Shown here: piece after piece, positions 1-6,713 of the stretch
Layout: every line of letters starts with the position of its first letter
Position numbering within the stretch: position 1 is the first letter of the stretch
From: Acidobacteriota bacterium
GTDB taxonomy: Bacteria; Acidobacteriota; Terriglobia; Terriglobales; Acidobacteriaceae
Assembly: GCA_021811745.1 (NCBI GenBank)
Contig: JAJZNH010000731.1
Span: forward strand, 1-7,583
Reading direction: 5' to 3'
Length of the DNA stretch: 7,583 bases
Notes under the pieces: model-generated
Database searches by the model: none
What the model was told of the DNA's origin: nothing
What the model saw: the letters and a program-made list of their open reading frames with translations, nothing else
Translations under genes and position numbers: made by a program

Positions 1-860
1 TCCTTCACACTCTCGACTGACAGAACAAGTTGCAGGCCCTCCATCGGGCGTTTCATCGTGATGATGGCAGGAAACTTGACTGAACCGAAGTCCTGGTAGT
101 CTGTGTAGGTTACCTGTGTCTGCACGTTGCCATTTTCGTCGTAGATGTCCTGTTGATGCGGAAGGAGGTCATCGCGGTTGAAGGTGATAACGCGCACCGG
201 AATATCACGCCGGCTGCCCGGAACATGATGCGTAATGCTCAGGATGTACTCGGGCATGGAATAGAGGTGCTTTTTCGACGGATCCTCCATCGTTTCCGTA
301 TCCGCAGTTACCGAGTAGTAATCTTCCGGCGACAGGCCTCGCACTACCATCGCGTTAAAGAACATTCCCGGCCGCAAGCTCAGCAGTTGGTCAACCACGG
401 ACTTTGCCGAAGAGACAGGGCCCTCTTCCGGCGGAATGTTCTTTGTCGAGGAGTCCGAACCTCGATAGGCCTTGCTCTTTGAGGGGATATAAGCAGTAAA
501 GTTCTGCCCGTTGCTTACCAGGTAGAACATCCATGTATGCACGACCGGCATTTGCCCGAAGACGCCCAGGTCCTCTGGCTTGCGAATCAGGATCATGGCG
601 CGAAAGGTCGTGTAGTCCTTGGCCAGACCTTCGCTGCTTTTGAGCACGGTGGCCGCGATTTGGACTTTCGCACTCAGCGTTTGCAGCCCGTCCCAGCGCT
701 GATTGAGGCGTTCGACCAGCTCATCCGGAGTGACGGTCTGCACCACCGTGGGAGTCTTCGGCACAGGCAGCTTGCGCCGGGTAAATACCAGAAAGCACCC
801 CGAAAGAAAGAAGGGGAGGAGGAGGGCCGAGACGAGCGCCAGACCGCGGACCGACTTCAT
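1..860 (-). CDS. Putative lipoprotein, LolA/DUF4292-like (3' end cut by window edge)
   Basis: Reading the minus strand from an ATG at 860-858 gives an uninterrupted frame of 286 codons that runs off the left edge, so the C-terminus is missing. The N-terminus is a lipoprotein signal: two basic residues (K2, R5), a hydrophobic stretch at about 7-19, and a lipobox LSGC with the lipidated Cys at residue 22. Export and lipid anchoring are therefore likely. After a Pro/Thr-rich linker, residues about 43-280 look like alternating strands with motifs such as VQIAATVL, MILIRKPEDLGVFGQMP and TYTDYQDFGSVKFP. This resembles the LolA/LolB/DUF4292 type of half-barrel that binds lipid or lipoprotein, but I recognise only the general style, not a specific family. 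Its ATG overlaps the mltG stop by 4 bases (ATGA), with AGGTGA just upstream, so translation is probably coupled to mltG. The frame is solid; the function is tentative. Confidence 0.85.
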   Translation of the reverse strand, partial: MKSVRGLALVSALLLPFFLSGCFLVFTRRKLPVPKTPTVVQTVTPDELVERLNQRWDGLQTLSAKVQIAATVLKSSEGLAKDYTTFRAMILIRKPEDLGVFGQMPVVHTWMFYLVSNGQNFTAYIPSKSKAYRGSDSSTKNIPPEEGPVSSAKSVVDQLLSLRPGMFFNAMVVRGLSPEDYYSVTADTETMEDPSKKHLYSMPEYILSITHHVPGSRRDIPVRVITFNRDDLLPHQQDIYDENGNVQTQVTYTDYQDFGSVKFPAIITMKRPMEGLQLVLSVESVK

Positions 861-1930
861 CGCTCACCTGCCTTCCGCAGGGCCTGCCGGTACTCGTCCA
901 CGTTTCGCTTGTGCTCATCCAGCGTGCGCGCAAACAGCGAGTGTCCCTGAGCATCGGCGCCGGCGGCGACAAAATAGAGATAATCCGTTTTGGCCGGGTG
1001 CATGGCGGCACGCAGCGACTTGATGCCGGGATTTGCCACCGGTCCCGGCGGCAGGCCCGCATGCAGGTAAGTGTTGTACGGGGTGTTGTAAGTCAGGTCG
1101 CTCTCGTGGATCTCGCCCCGCCAGCGGTCCTGAAGTTCCAGCCCATAGATCACCGAGGGATCGCTCATCAGCGGCATGTGCTTGGCCAGCCGGTTCTCAA
1201 AGACGCTTGCCACAAGGGGACGCTCGACGCCGACCGCCGTTTCGCGCTCTACGAGCGAAGCAATCGTGACCACCTCGTGCACATTCGTCCGCAGCCCCAA
1301 TTCAGCGGCGACTACATGGAAGTTGTGGACCATGGCGGCGGCAATCTGGGCTGGGCTCGTATCGTGCGAAAACTTGTACGTATCCGGAAACAGGTAACCC
1401 TCCAGACTTTTTGCGCCGGGGTCAAGATCAGACACCAGGCCGGCTTCGTTCTTCGCCGCATCCAGGAACTGCTGGCGAGTGCCAAACCCCGCTTCCTGGA
1501 CTCGCGCGGCGATCTCAAACATGTTTTCGCCCTCGGGGACGGTCAAAGTTTCCGTGACCACGTCGCCGCGAGCTATCCGTTCATAAACCTCGATCGCCGG
1601 GGCGGGATGGTCAAACCGGTACTCACCAGCCTCAAGTCTTCCCCGCTTCCACACACGCAGCACATCGAAGGCAAACCGGCTCCGAATGACCCCGGCTTCT
1701 TCCAATTGCCGGGCGATGTGCACTGAAGACGATCCCGGCGCCAATTCGACAAACGTCTCAGCATGTGGCCCGTACGGCGACAGAATCAGCCATGCCGCGG
1801 CTCCGGACGCGGCCAGCGCGGCCAGAAGCAACCCCAGCAAAGCGCCCGCAACTCCGGAGCTCCCCCTCTTTTTTCTGCTCCTGCGCTTGCGGTTCGCCAT
1901 CCCGTTTCTGCTGATTCTTGAATCACTCAT
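857..1930 (-). CDS. mltG: Endolytic murein transglycosylase MltG (YceG family)
   Basis: MltG cleaves nascent glycan strands at the inner membrane and is thought to set their length. With the ATG at 1930-1928 the protein has 357 residues, close to the family's usual 340-360. It has a very basic cytoplasmic N-terminus (NRKRRSRKKR, about residues 13-22), one membrane helix at about 25-50, a LysM-like region, then the YceG core. Core motifs are EGYLFPDTYKF (177-187), IASLVERET (223-231, with E229 matching the catalytic Glu of E. coli MltG), PLMSDPSVIYGL (253-264), PYNTYLHAGLPPGPVANPG (284-302) and GHSLFARTLDEHKRNV (329-344). The start is uncertain: ATG 1930 and ATG 1900 (MANRKRR) both lack a good Shine-Dalgarno. 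The open frame continues to 2284, but that part is antisense to ruvX and unlike MltG. A lipoprotein gene follows with a 4-base overlap. A terminator-like hairpin precedes the start. Confidence 0.95.
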   Translation of the reverse strand: MSDSRISRNGMANRKRRSRKKRGSSGVAGALLGLLLAALAASGAAAWLILSPYGPHAETFVELAPGSSSVHIARQLEEAGVIRSRFAFDVLRVWKRGRLEAGEYRFDHPAPAIEVYERIARGDVVTETLTVPEGENMFEIAARVQEAGFGTRQQFLDAAKNEAGLVSDLDPGAKSLEGYLFPDTYKFSHDTSPAQIAAAMVHNFHVVAAELGLRTNVHEVVTIASLVERETAVGVERPLVASVFENRLAKHMPLMSDPSVIYGLELQDRWRGEIHESDLTYNTPYNTYLHAGLPPGPVANPGIKSLRAAMHPAKTDYLYFVAAGADAQGHSLFARTLDEHKRNVDEYRQALRKAGER

Positions 1931-1941
1931 TAAAGACGCAA

Positions 1942-1964
1942 AAAAAGCCCCGCGGGACTCTTTA
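1942..1964 (-). promoter_or_regulatory. Terminator-like hairpin with T-run just upstream of mltG
   Basis: Read on the minus strand, the sequence is AAAGAGTCC, loop CGCG, GGGCTTTTT. This is a stem of about 9 pairs with two G-T pairs, followed by more T (seven T in all, 1940-1946). It ends about 10 bases before the mltG ATG at 1930. No minus-strand gene lies upstream for it to terminate, since ruvX reads the other way. It could be a leader attenuator for mltG or a block against antisense transcription into mltG. On the plus strand the pairing is worse, because the G-T pairs become A-C mismatches. Confidence 0.4.
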
Positions 1965-2020
1965 TCTTTTGATTGTATCGGGCATGGCAGGAAAGACATA
2001 CGGGACTCCTTGCGGGAGCC

Positions 2021-2025
2021 GGAGG
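2021..2025 (+). promoter_or_regulatory. Shine-Dalgarno GGAGG that decides the ruvX start
   Basis: A full GGAGG sits 7 bases before an in-frame CTG (2033). The only other usual in-frame start upstream of the first RuvX motif is TTG at 1973, which has a T-rich upstream region and no Shine-Dalgarno. Confidence 0.5.
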
Positions 2026-2032
2026 CATTAAG

Positions 2033-2485
2033 CTGGAATCCTGGAGCCGCAAGCTGGCAGACGTACTTCATCCTCGCTACCTCGGGCTGGATGTCGGCAA
2101 TCGCCGCATCGGGGTGGCTGTCTCGGACGAGCTGGGGCTGACGGCGCAGCCTGTGCTCACGCTGGAACGCCGGCGCAACCCCCGCGAAGACCTGCGCTCC
2201 CTGGCCCGCCTGGCCCGGCGGTTCGGCGTGGCGGGGATTGTGGTAGGAATGCCGCTGCATCTTTCCGGAGAACCAGGCGCGCAAGCCGCTAAAACACAGG
2301 CTTATGCCGCCGCGTTAGGGGAGCTGACCGGGCTCCCCATCCATATGTGGGACGAGCGGCTTACCTCGCACGAGGCTCACCGGATCCTCTACGAAGCAGG
2401 ACACCAGCGCCAGCAGCACCGGCGGATGGTCGATCAGGTAGCGGCCACCCTGATCCTGCAATCATTCCTCGATGAGCGACGATGA
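2033..2485 (+). CDS. ruvX: Putative pre-16S rRNA nuclease / Holliday junction resolvase-like RuvX (YqgF)
   Basis: RuvX/YqgF is an RNase H-fold protein implicated in maturing the 5' end of 16S rRNA; a resolvase role has also been proposed. Started at CTG 2033 the protein is 150 residues, near the family's usual 138-150. It shows YLGLDVGNRRIGVAVSD (16-32, with catalytic D20), VGMPLHLSG (71-79), WDERLTS (106-112) and a last acidic residue in VDQVAATLILQSFL (D134). These are the four conserved blocks of the family. The CTG is preferred because of the GGAGG 7 bases ahead. The alternative is TTG at 1973, which adds 20 residues with no family match and no Shine-Dalgarno; automatic annotation would probably choose it. 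The gene is divergent from mltG, so the roughly 100-base spacer should hold both promoters. It is followed by greA in the same direction after 196 bases, with a separate promoter in between. Confidence 0.93.
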   Translation: MESWSRKLADVLHPRYLGLDVGNRRIGVAVSDELGLTAQPVLTLERRRNPREDLRSLARLARRFGVAGIVVGMPLHLSGEPGAQAAKTQAYAAALGELTGLPIHMWDERLTSHEAHRILYEAGHQRQQHRRMVDQVAATLILQSFLDERR

Positions 2486-2584
2486 CCGCCATTCATTTGC
2501 CACGGGTTTATTTGGATCATTCGGTTCTCCCAGACGGGTTTCTGACGGACCGGATTGGAAGCAAGGGCACAAGACCGGAACCGC

Positions 2585-2617
2585 CTGTCAACGGTCCGGG
2601 GGCTCTCCGCGTATAAT
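2585..2617 (+). promoter_or_regulatory. Probable sigma-70-type promoter of greA
   Basis: A perfect -10 hexamer TATAAT lies at 2612-2617, about 65 bases before the greA ATG. The best -35-like hexamer is CTGTCA at 2585-2590, but the spacer would be 21 bases, which is long, so the -35 is weak or misassigned. The 196-base gap 2486-2681 between ruvX and greA otherwise holds no gene. It contains a 7-base inverted repeat (CGGACCG at 2546-2552 and CGGTCCG at 2592-2598) whose right arm overlaps the -35/spacer region. Confidence 0.55.
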
Positions 2618-2681
2618 GGAGTCTCTAGATCGTTCATCTCTCGCGGCCGGAGCCGTCCTCGCTCCCCGCTACGGACCATAG

Positions 2682-3194
2682 ATGCCCGAACACATCAAGA
2701 GAAAGCTTCTCGAAGAGATCAAGCTTCTGGAGCATGAGCTTGCCCATGAGCTTCCCGCCGAGATCAAGAAGGCGGTGGCCCTGGGTGACCTTTCAGAGAA
2801 CGCTGAATACCACATGGCGAAACAGCGCCAGGACTTCGTGAACGCCCGGCTTGGGCAGCTGAAGAAGCGCATGGCTGAGCTCTCCCTGGTCAACCTGGCC
2901 AATATTCCCAAAGATCGGGTCGCTTTTGGTTCCACCGTGGTGGTCTACGACTCGACCAAGGATGAAGAGATCATCTACCGCCTGGTGACCAGCGAAGAAT
3001 CCGACGTGGCCAACGGCCAGATCTCCACCACCTCGCCGATCGGCCGGGGGTTGGTGGGCAAGCGGGTAGGCGACGTGGCCGTCGTTGTCACTCCCAATGG
3101 CAAACGCGAACTGGAGGTCCTGAAACTCACTACGATTCACGACGAAGCCGGCGAAGAGGTTCCCCAAAACGGAGCTGGCGGCGCGGAGCAGTAG
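2682..3194 (+). CDS. greA: Transcription elongation factor GreA
   Basis: GreA enters the secondary channel of RNA polymerase and triggers cleavage of backtracked RNA. The 170-residue product has an N-terminal coiled-coil hairpin (about 1-70) with the tip motif GDLSENAEYH. D36 and E39 correspond to the two acidic tip residues (D41, E44 in E. coli) that help hold the catalytic metal. The C-terminal FKBP-like domain (about 75-150) carries the typical block ISTTSPIGRGLVGKRVGDVAVV and a final NGKRELEVL strand. The N-terminus is about five residues shorter than in E. coli, and there is an extra acidic, Gly-rich tail of about 15 residues (GEEVPQNGAGGAEQ). No strong Shine-Dalgarno precedes the ATG, but it is the only sensible start. 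The next gene begins 14 bases after the stop, so the two are probably co-transcribed. Confidence 0.97.
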   Translation: MPEHIKRKLLEEIKLLEHELAHELPAEIKKAVALGDLSENAEYHMAKQRQDFVNARLGQLKKRMAELSLVNLANIPKDRVAFGSTVVVYDSTKDEEIIYRLVTSEESDVANGQISTTSPIGRGLVGKRVGDVAVVVTPNGKRELEVLKLTTIHDEAGEEVPQNGAGGAEQ

Positions 3195-3208
3195 CAAGGA
3201 AGATCGGC

Positions 3209-3850
3209 ATGACCACCTGGACCAGTGCTTTTGGCCGCGCATGCGGCTGGCTTCTCGACCGCATCGTATACGGATTAGCCCTTACTCGCATCTCCCCCAA
3301 TGTCCTTACGTTCATTGGGTTGATCATCAACATTGCCGCGGCCTTTCTCTTCGGCCACGCCAACGCCTATAACGGCGTCCGGATGTTTCTTTACGCCGGT
3401 CTGGTGATCATCGGCGCCGGCATTTTTGACATGGTCGACGGGCGCGTGGCGCGGCGCAACAACCAGGTGACGGTCTTCGGGGCCTTCTTCGATTCGGTGA
3501 TCGACCGCTACTCCGACGTGGTGCTGTTCTTCGGCCTGCTGGTCTACTACGGGCGCATCAACCGGTTCAGATACGTGGTGCTGGTCGCCTTCGTGATGGT
3601 CACATCGCTCATGGTCAGCTATACGCGCGCTCGCGCCGAGGCGCTGATCGGGCAATGCAAAGTGGGCTTCATGGAGCGGCCGGAGCGCATCGTGCTCATC
3701 ATTCTGGGCGCGCTCTTCAACCGCTGGGGAGTGATGGCGCCGGTACTGTGGGTGCTGGCCGTGCTCTCCACGATCACCGTCATCCATCGCATTACCTACA
3801 CCTACCAGAACACCAAGCACCTGGCGCCGCTGAGCCCCGCCGGACGTTGA
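3209..3850 (+). CDS. CDP-alcohol phosphatidyltransferase family membrane enzyme
   Basis: Enzymes of this family join a CDP-activated lipid to an alcohol head group, releasing CMP, in the membrane. The 213-residue product has the complete family signature at 74-99: D74, D77-G78, A81-R82, G91, D95 and D99 (DMVDGRVAR, then GAFFDSVID). All four metal/substrate aspartates are present. About six hydrophobic segments surround it, and ISPNVLT (28-34) matches the usual helix-1 start. The MERPERIVLI stretch (155-164) recalls the subgroup making phosphatidylinositol phosphate or archaetidylinositol phosphate, but glycerol-phosphate (PgsA) or another head group cannot be excluded. AAGGA lies about 8 bases before the ATG. 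It follows greA by 14 bases as the second gene of that unit. The 75 bases between its stop and the converging EAL-HDOD stop contain no obvious intrinsic terminator. Confidence 0.93.
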   Translation: MTTWTSAFGRACGWLLDRIVYGLALTRISPNVLTFIGLIINIAAAFLFGHANAYNGVRMFLYAGLVIIGAGIFDMVDGRVARRNNQVTVFGAFFDSVIDRYSDVVLFFGLLVYYGRINRFRYVVLVAFVMVTSLMVSYTRARAEALIGQCKVGFMERPERIVLIILGALFNRWGVMAPVLWVLAVLSTITVIHRITYTYQNTKHLAPLSPAGR

Positions 3851-3925
3851 CCGACGCTCTGGCCGCCAGCGCAAAAAGTGCTGAACGACGCTCGACGAAT
3901 ACGCTCGATGGCCGTCAAGATCAAC

Positions 3926-5191
3926 TCATTGCGCTGAGCGAAGCGTGCGGTCGGCCCAGATCCTTGCCTCCGCGGCGCAATGCTGTAATTCCTTCTCGTG
4001 CAGCGTTTTCGATTGCGCAACGGCATCGCATCGCGGCCAGTCTCCGCATTCCGCCGCCTCGATCCAGTCAAGCAGGCTGCGCTCTTTGTTATGCACCCCG
4101 GTCAGGGCCTCGCGAATCTCCCGGCGCAGCGGCAGGGCCGATAACGCGTCCTGCATGGGAACGCGAAGCATTGCCGGGAGCAGGCTGAGCAGCCCGAGCA
4201 GGTATTGCTCTGTCGGATCAAGCCGGCAGCGCCCGGCGGCAAGCTCGCAGAAGCGCGCCCGCGCCAACGCCATGAGCAGAATCTCTGCAGGCTGATCGGA
4301 GTTGAGCGCGCTGGCAATCGACAGCGTGGCAATGCGCCGGAATGCCTGCTCTCCGATCGCAATCATCGCCAGCTCAACCGAGCGCACCTCCTGGCGTATG
4401 GCGCAGGCCGGCGAATTCACCAGCCGCAGCAGCCGATAGGTAATGGCGGCGTCGCGCCTGACCAACTGGCTGACCTTGTGCAGATCCATCGGGTCCTTGT
4501 GCACTTCCCGCAGAATCTCAAGCTGCATGATTTTGTTGCCCGGAATCTGGCGCGCTTCCAGCAGCGCCGGACGGCAGAAATAGTACCCTTGGAACAACGT
4601 GAAACCCTCGGCCGATGCCGCTTCGTATTCCCCCTGAGTCTCGATCTTCTCCGCAAGAAGCGTGTGCGAATAGCGGCTTAGCCGATCCAGCAATGCCTGG
4701 CGCGCGGTGCGGTCGTGTTGCAGAAAGTCAAACTTGATGTAATCGGCAATTTCGACCAGCGGCTCAATCCCCTGCTTCCAATCAAAATCGTCGAGCGCGA
4801 TTCTGAAGCCAAGGGTCTTCAGGTTGCGGCAGGTGGCAATCAATCCCGGCGTCGGCTCCAGTGTCTCCAGAATCTCCAGCACCGTTGAACCGGGCAGCAG
4901 CACATCCACCAGGCGCCCTGTCAGCGCGTCCATGGTGCAATTCACGAAAGCCGGCGGGCCGCCTGTCAATTCCTCCACGCCATACAGAACGGTCGTGTCC
5001 AGCATGGTGCGTGTCGCGTGGTCGCCATCGCCGCGAAAGACCACCTCAGGCCCGCTGCGAAACAGGAGTTCGTAGGCATAGACTCTGCGGCGCGCATCGA
5101 GGATCGGTTGCCGCGCAAAATATCGCCGCTCAGCAGGCGGCTCATCCGAAGGGCAATCAGAAGATCTCACTGGCTTGACTTGCGTGGCCAC
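3926..5191 (-). CDS. EAL and HDOD domain signalling protein (YuxH type)
   Basis: Two domains are visible. Numbering is from GTG 5191 (421 residues). Residues about 23-210 are an EAL domain opening with YFARQPILDARRRVYAYELLFR, the hallmark of the YuxH group. Residues about 215-400 are an HDOD domain (RRDAAITYRLLRLVNSPA; GLLSLLPAML). EAL domains hydrolyse or sense cyclic di-GMP. Here EAL reads ELL (E41) and DDFGTG reads DDFDWKQG (D134, D135). N84, E106, K153, E184 and Q201 appear kept. With its altered loop the protein may bind rather than cleave the nucleotide. HDOD domains are regulatory protein-interaction modules that lack HD catalytic residues. The frame opens at GTG 5203, but GGAG at 5201-5198 lies 6 bases before an in-frame GTG at 5191, which is the better start. 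There is no membrane segment, so it is cytoplasmic. It is a lone gene, convergent with the phosphatidyltransferase gene and divergent from the deaminase. Confidence 0.93.
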   Translation of the reverse strand: MATQVKPVRSSDCPSDEPPAERRYFARQPILDARRRVYAYELLFRSGPEVVFRGDGDHATRTMLDTTVLYGVEELTGGPPAFVNCTMDALTGRLVDVLLPGSTVLEILETLEPTPGLIATCRNLKTLGFRIALDDFDWKQGIEPLVEIADYIKFDFLQHDRTARQALLDRLSRYSHTLLAEKIETQGEYEAASAEGFTLFQGYYFCRPALLEARQIPGNKIMQLEILREVHKDPMDLHKVSQLVRRDAAITYRLLRLVNSPACAIRQEVRSVELAMIAIGEQAFRRIATLSIASALNSDQPAEILLMALARARFCELAAGRCRLDPTEQYLLGLLSLLPAMLRVPMQDALSALPLRREIREALTGVHNKERSLLDWIEAAECGDWPRCDAVAQSKTLHEKELQHCAAEARIWADRTLRSAQ

Positions 5192-5300
5192 GCACTTCTC
5201 CACAATGCTTATCGGTGATCGTCAGTTGAACTTGAGAACTACTCGATCGCAGGGCACGCCGGCATACCTGAAGCTTTGTCGCATCTAAAAAACAGCAAGC

Positions 5301-5357
5301 CGGGAGCCGGATGCGGTAACTGCGCACCTCGGAGCTCTTCTGCCAACCCGGCTCCCG
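5301..5357 (+). repeat. Inverted repeat with 10-bp perfect arms upstream of the deaminase
   Basis: Arms CGGGAGCCGG (5301-5310) and CCGGCTCCCG (5348-5357) pair perfectly around a 37-base loop, ending 13 bases before the GTG start at 5371. If transcribed with the deaminase, it would form a stem in the leader next to the ribosome-binding region. On the minus strand the same stem is followed, about nine bases later, by six T, so it might also act weakly as a terminator in that direction. I saw no clear promoter in the rest of the 179-base spacer 5192-5370. Confidence 0.5.
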
Positions 5358-5370
5358 CTACACTCAAAGA

Positions 5371-6387
5371 GTGACCGAGATCCAGTCCTTCATTCGCCGC
5401 CTTCCCAAGGCCGAGCTGCACCTTCACCTTGAAGGCACGATCCTTCCCGCCACGCTCGTCGAGCTGAGCACGCGCCACGATGCCCGGCCCATCACGCTCG
5501 CCGAAGCGGAAGCCCTCTACCACTTCACTGACTTCACCGGCTTCATGCTCGCCTTCAAGGCCGTCACCCAGCAGCTTGCGGCGCCCGCGGACTATGAACT
5601 CGCCGCCTGGCGCATGATGCAGCAGCTCGCCGCGCAGGGCGTCGTCCACGCGGAGGTTTACGTCTCCGTCGGCGTCATTTACCACTGGCGCAAACAGGAA
5701 GCCGCCGCCTTCGAGCCTATCTTTGAAGCATTGGAGCGTGCTCGCCGGCGCGCCGAGCGCGAACTCGGTCTCTCGCTCTACTGGATCTTCGACGCCGTCC
5801 GCCACTTCAGCGTCGAAGAAGCCGGACGCGTCTTCCGCAAGGCCGCCGAGCTGCGCCCCGCGCACCCCTCCATCATCGGTATCGGTCTCGGCGGCGATGA
5901 ACGCCGCACCGGCTCCGCGCCCTATCGCGAGCTTTACGCCGAGGCACGCGACGCCGGTCTTCGCCTCACCAACCATGCCGGTGAAACCACCGGCCCCGAG
6001 GCCATCTGGGAAGCGCTCTCCATCGGCTCCGAGCGTATCGGTCATGCCCTGTCGGCCTTGCAGAACGATGCGCTCATCGAAGAGCTGAAGCTGCGGAGTA
6101 TTCCATTGGAGATGAACCCGACCTCCAACATCCGCACCGGCCTCTGCCCCAGCTTTACGGAGCACCCGCTGCGCCGCGCCTTCGATCGTGGCCTGCTCGT
6201 CACCGTCAACTCGGACGATCCGGCCTTCTTCGGCTCCGATCTCGCGGGCGAGTACCTGCTGGCTCATACTGAACAGGGCTTTACGCGCGCAGAACTCCGC
6301 CGGCTCGCCGCCAACTCCATCCTCGCCAGCTTCCTGCCCGCTTCGGAACAGGCGATCTGGCTTTCCCGAATTGAATCTACTGAGTAA
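5371..6387 (+). CDS. add: Adenosine deaminase family protein (substrate not settled)
   Basis: This family removes the 6-amino group of adenosine or related purines using one zinc ion. The 338-residue product covers the whole (beta/alpha)8 barrel with every catalytic residue: ELHLHLEG (H17, H19), GLGGDE (172-177), NHAGE (H202, E205), ERIGHA (H225), EMNPTSN (247-253) and NSDDPAFFGS (D282, D283). These match H12, H14, H197, E200, H221, D278 and D279 of E. coli Add. The variants GLGGDE and SDDPAFFG differ from the usual adenosine-deaminase forms (roughly DLAGDE and TDDP) and recall adenine or aminodeoxyfutalosine deaminases, so the true substrate may be adenosine, adenine or the menaquinone precursor. 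The start is GTG 5371 with a weak AAAGA ahead; PKAELHLHLEG begins at residue 12 as expected. No other purine or menaquinone gene lies nearby. It stands behind a long inverted repeat. Confidence 0.9.
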   Translation: MTEIQSFIRRLPKAELHLHLEGTILPATLVELSTRHDARPITLAEAEALYHFTDFTGFMLAFKAVTQQLAAPADYELAAWRMMQQLAAQGVVHAEVYVSVGVIYHWRKQEAAAFEPIFEALERARRRAERELGLSLYWIFDAVRHFSVEEAGRVFRKAAELRPAHPSIIGIGLGGDERRTGSAPYRELYAEARDAGLRLTNHAGETTGPEAIWEALSIGSERIGHALSALQNDALIEELKLRSIPLEMNPTSNIRTGLCPSFTEHPLRRAFDRGLLVTVNSDDPAFFGSDLAGEYLLAHTEQGFTRAELRRLAANSILASFLPASEQAIWLSRIESTE

Positions 6388-6470
6388 TCAAGATCTTGTA
6401 AAACACGCCGCCAGCCGCCTGCCAGCTCAATCAAAACTGCGGTATCATGGGGAAACAGGAGAGTGCCTGC

Positions 6471-6713
6471 GTGATGTCTGCTGAACCCGAACCCCTTCTG
6501 CCCGGGGAAGATCCCTCCGTCGGCGAAAAAGAAAGCTCGACAACCGCCTTGCGAGTGATTGGCTGGTTCTCTGCGGGAATGGCGGTGGCCGCGCTCGGTA
6601 TCTATGTCGGATACGAGTTGACCAGCCGGTACAGGTTCAAGCGGCGCACCCCTTACGACTTCTATTCAAACGCCGGCGAAAAAGCCGCCAGCGAGTTCGG
6701 CGTGGGTGTTTAA
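6471..6713 (+). CDS. Small single-pass membrane protein of unknown function
   Basis: I do not recognise this 80-residue protein. It has an acidic, Pro-rich N-terminus (AEPEPLLPGEDPSVGEKE), one hydrophobic helix at about 29-48 (VIGWFSAGMAVAALGIYVGY) and a basic segment right behind it (RYRFKRR). By the positive-inside rule the short tail faces the cytoplasm and the N-terminus faces out. The tail ends TPYDFYSNAGEKAASEFGVGV. AGGAGAG at 6457-6463 lies 7 bases before GTG 6471 and 10 before ATG 6474. An in-frame ATG at 6447 lies upstream of that Shine-Dalgarno and has none of its own, so I prefer 6471. TATCAT at 6443-6448 could be a -10 box, but no good -35 is visible. The gene starts 83 bases after the deaminase stop and is followed by a strong terminator. 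Confidence 0.7.
   Translation: MMSAEPEPLLPGEDPSVGEKESSTTALRVIGWFSAGMAVAALGIYVGYELTSRYRFKRRTPYDFYSNAGEKAASEFGVGV

Noticed and set aside
153..1062. Several plus- and minus-strand open frames of 100-140 codons at the left end
   Set aside because: The lipoprotein frame on the minus strand is continuous from 860 to the edge with a perfect lipobox; the others overlap it out of frame and lack starts with ribosome-binding sites.
911..1726. 271-codon plus-strand open frame inside mltG
   Set aside because: It is antisense to a gene with complete MltG motifs, has no Shine-Dalgarno or recognisable domain, and fits a GC-rich shadow frame.
1931..2284. N-terminal extension of mltG by 118 codons
   Set aside because: The extension is antisense to ruvX and unlike any MltG. 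The basic N-terminus and membrane helix begin just after the ATG at 1930.
3275..3874. 199-codon minus-strand open frame over the phosphatidyltransferase gene
   Set aside because: It is rich in His, Asp and Glu with no hydrophobic pattern or motif, as expected from the complement of a membrane protein gene.
3851..3925. Possible shared terminator between the converging phosphatidyltransferase and EAL-HDOD genes
   Set aside because: I could not find a stem of useful length with a T-run on either strand.
5239..6267. 342-codon open frame on the minus strand across the deaminase gene
   Set aside because: The plus strand carries every adenosine deaminase motif in order. The antisense product is a Gly/Ala/Glu/Asp-rich string without family features, as expected for the complement of a GC-rich gene.
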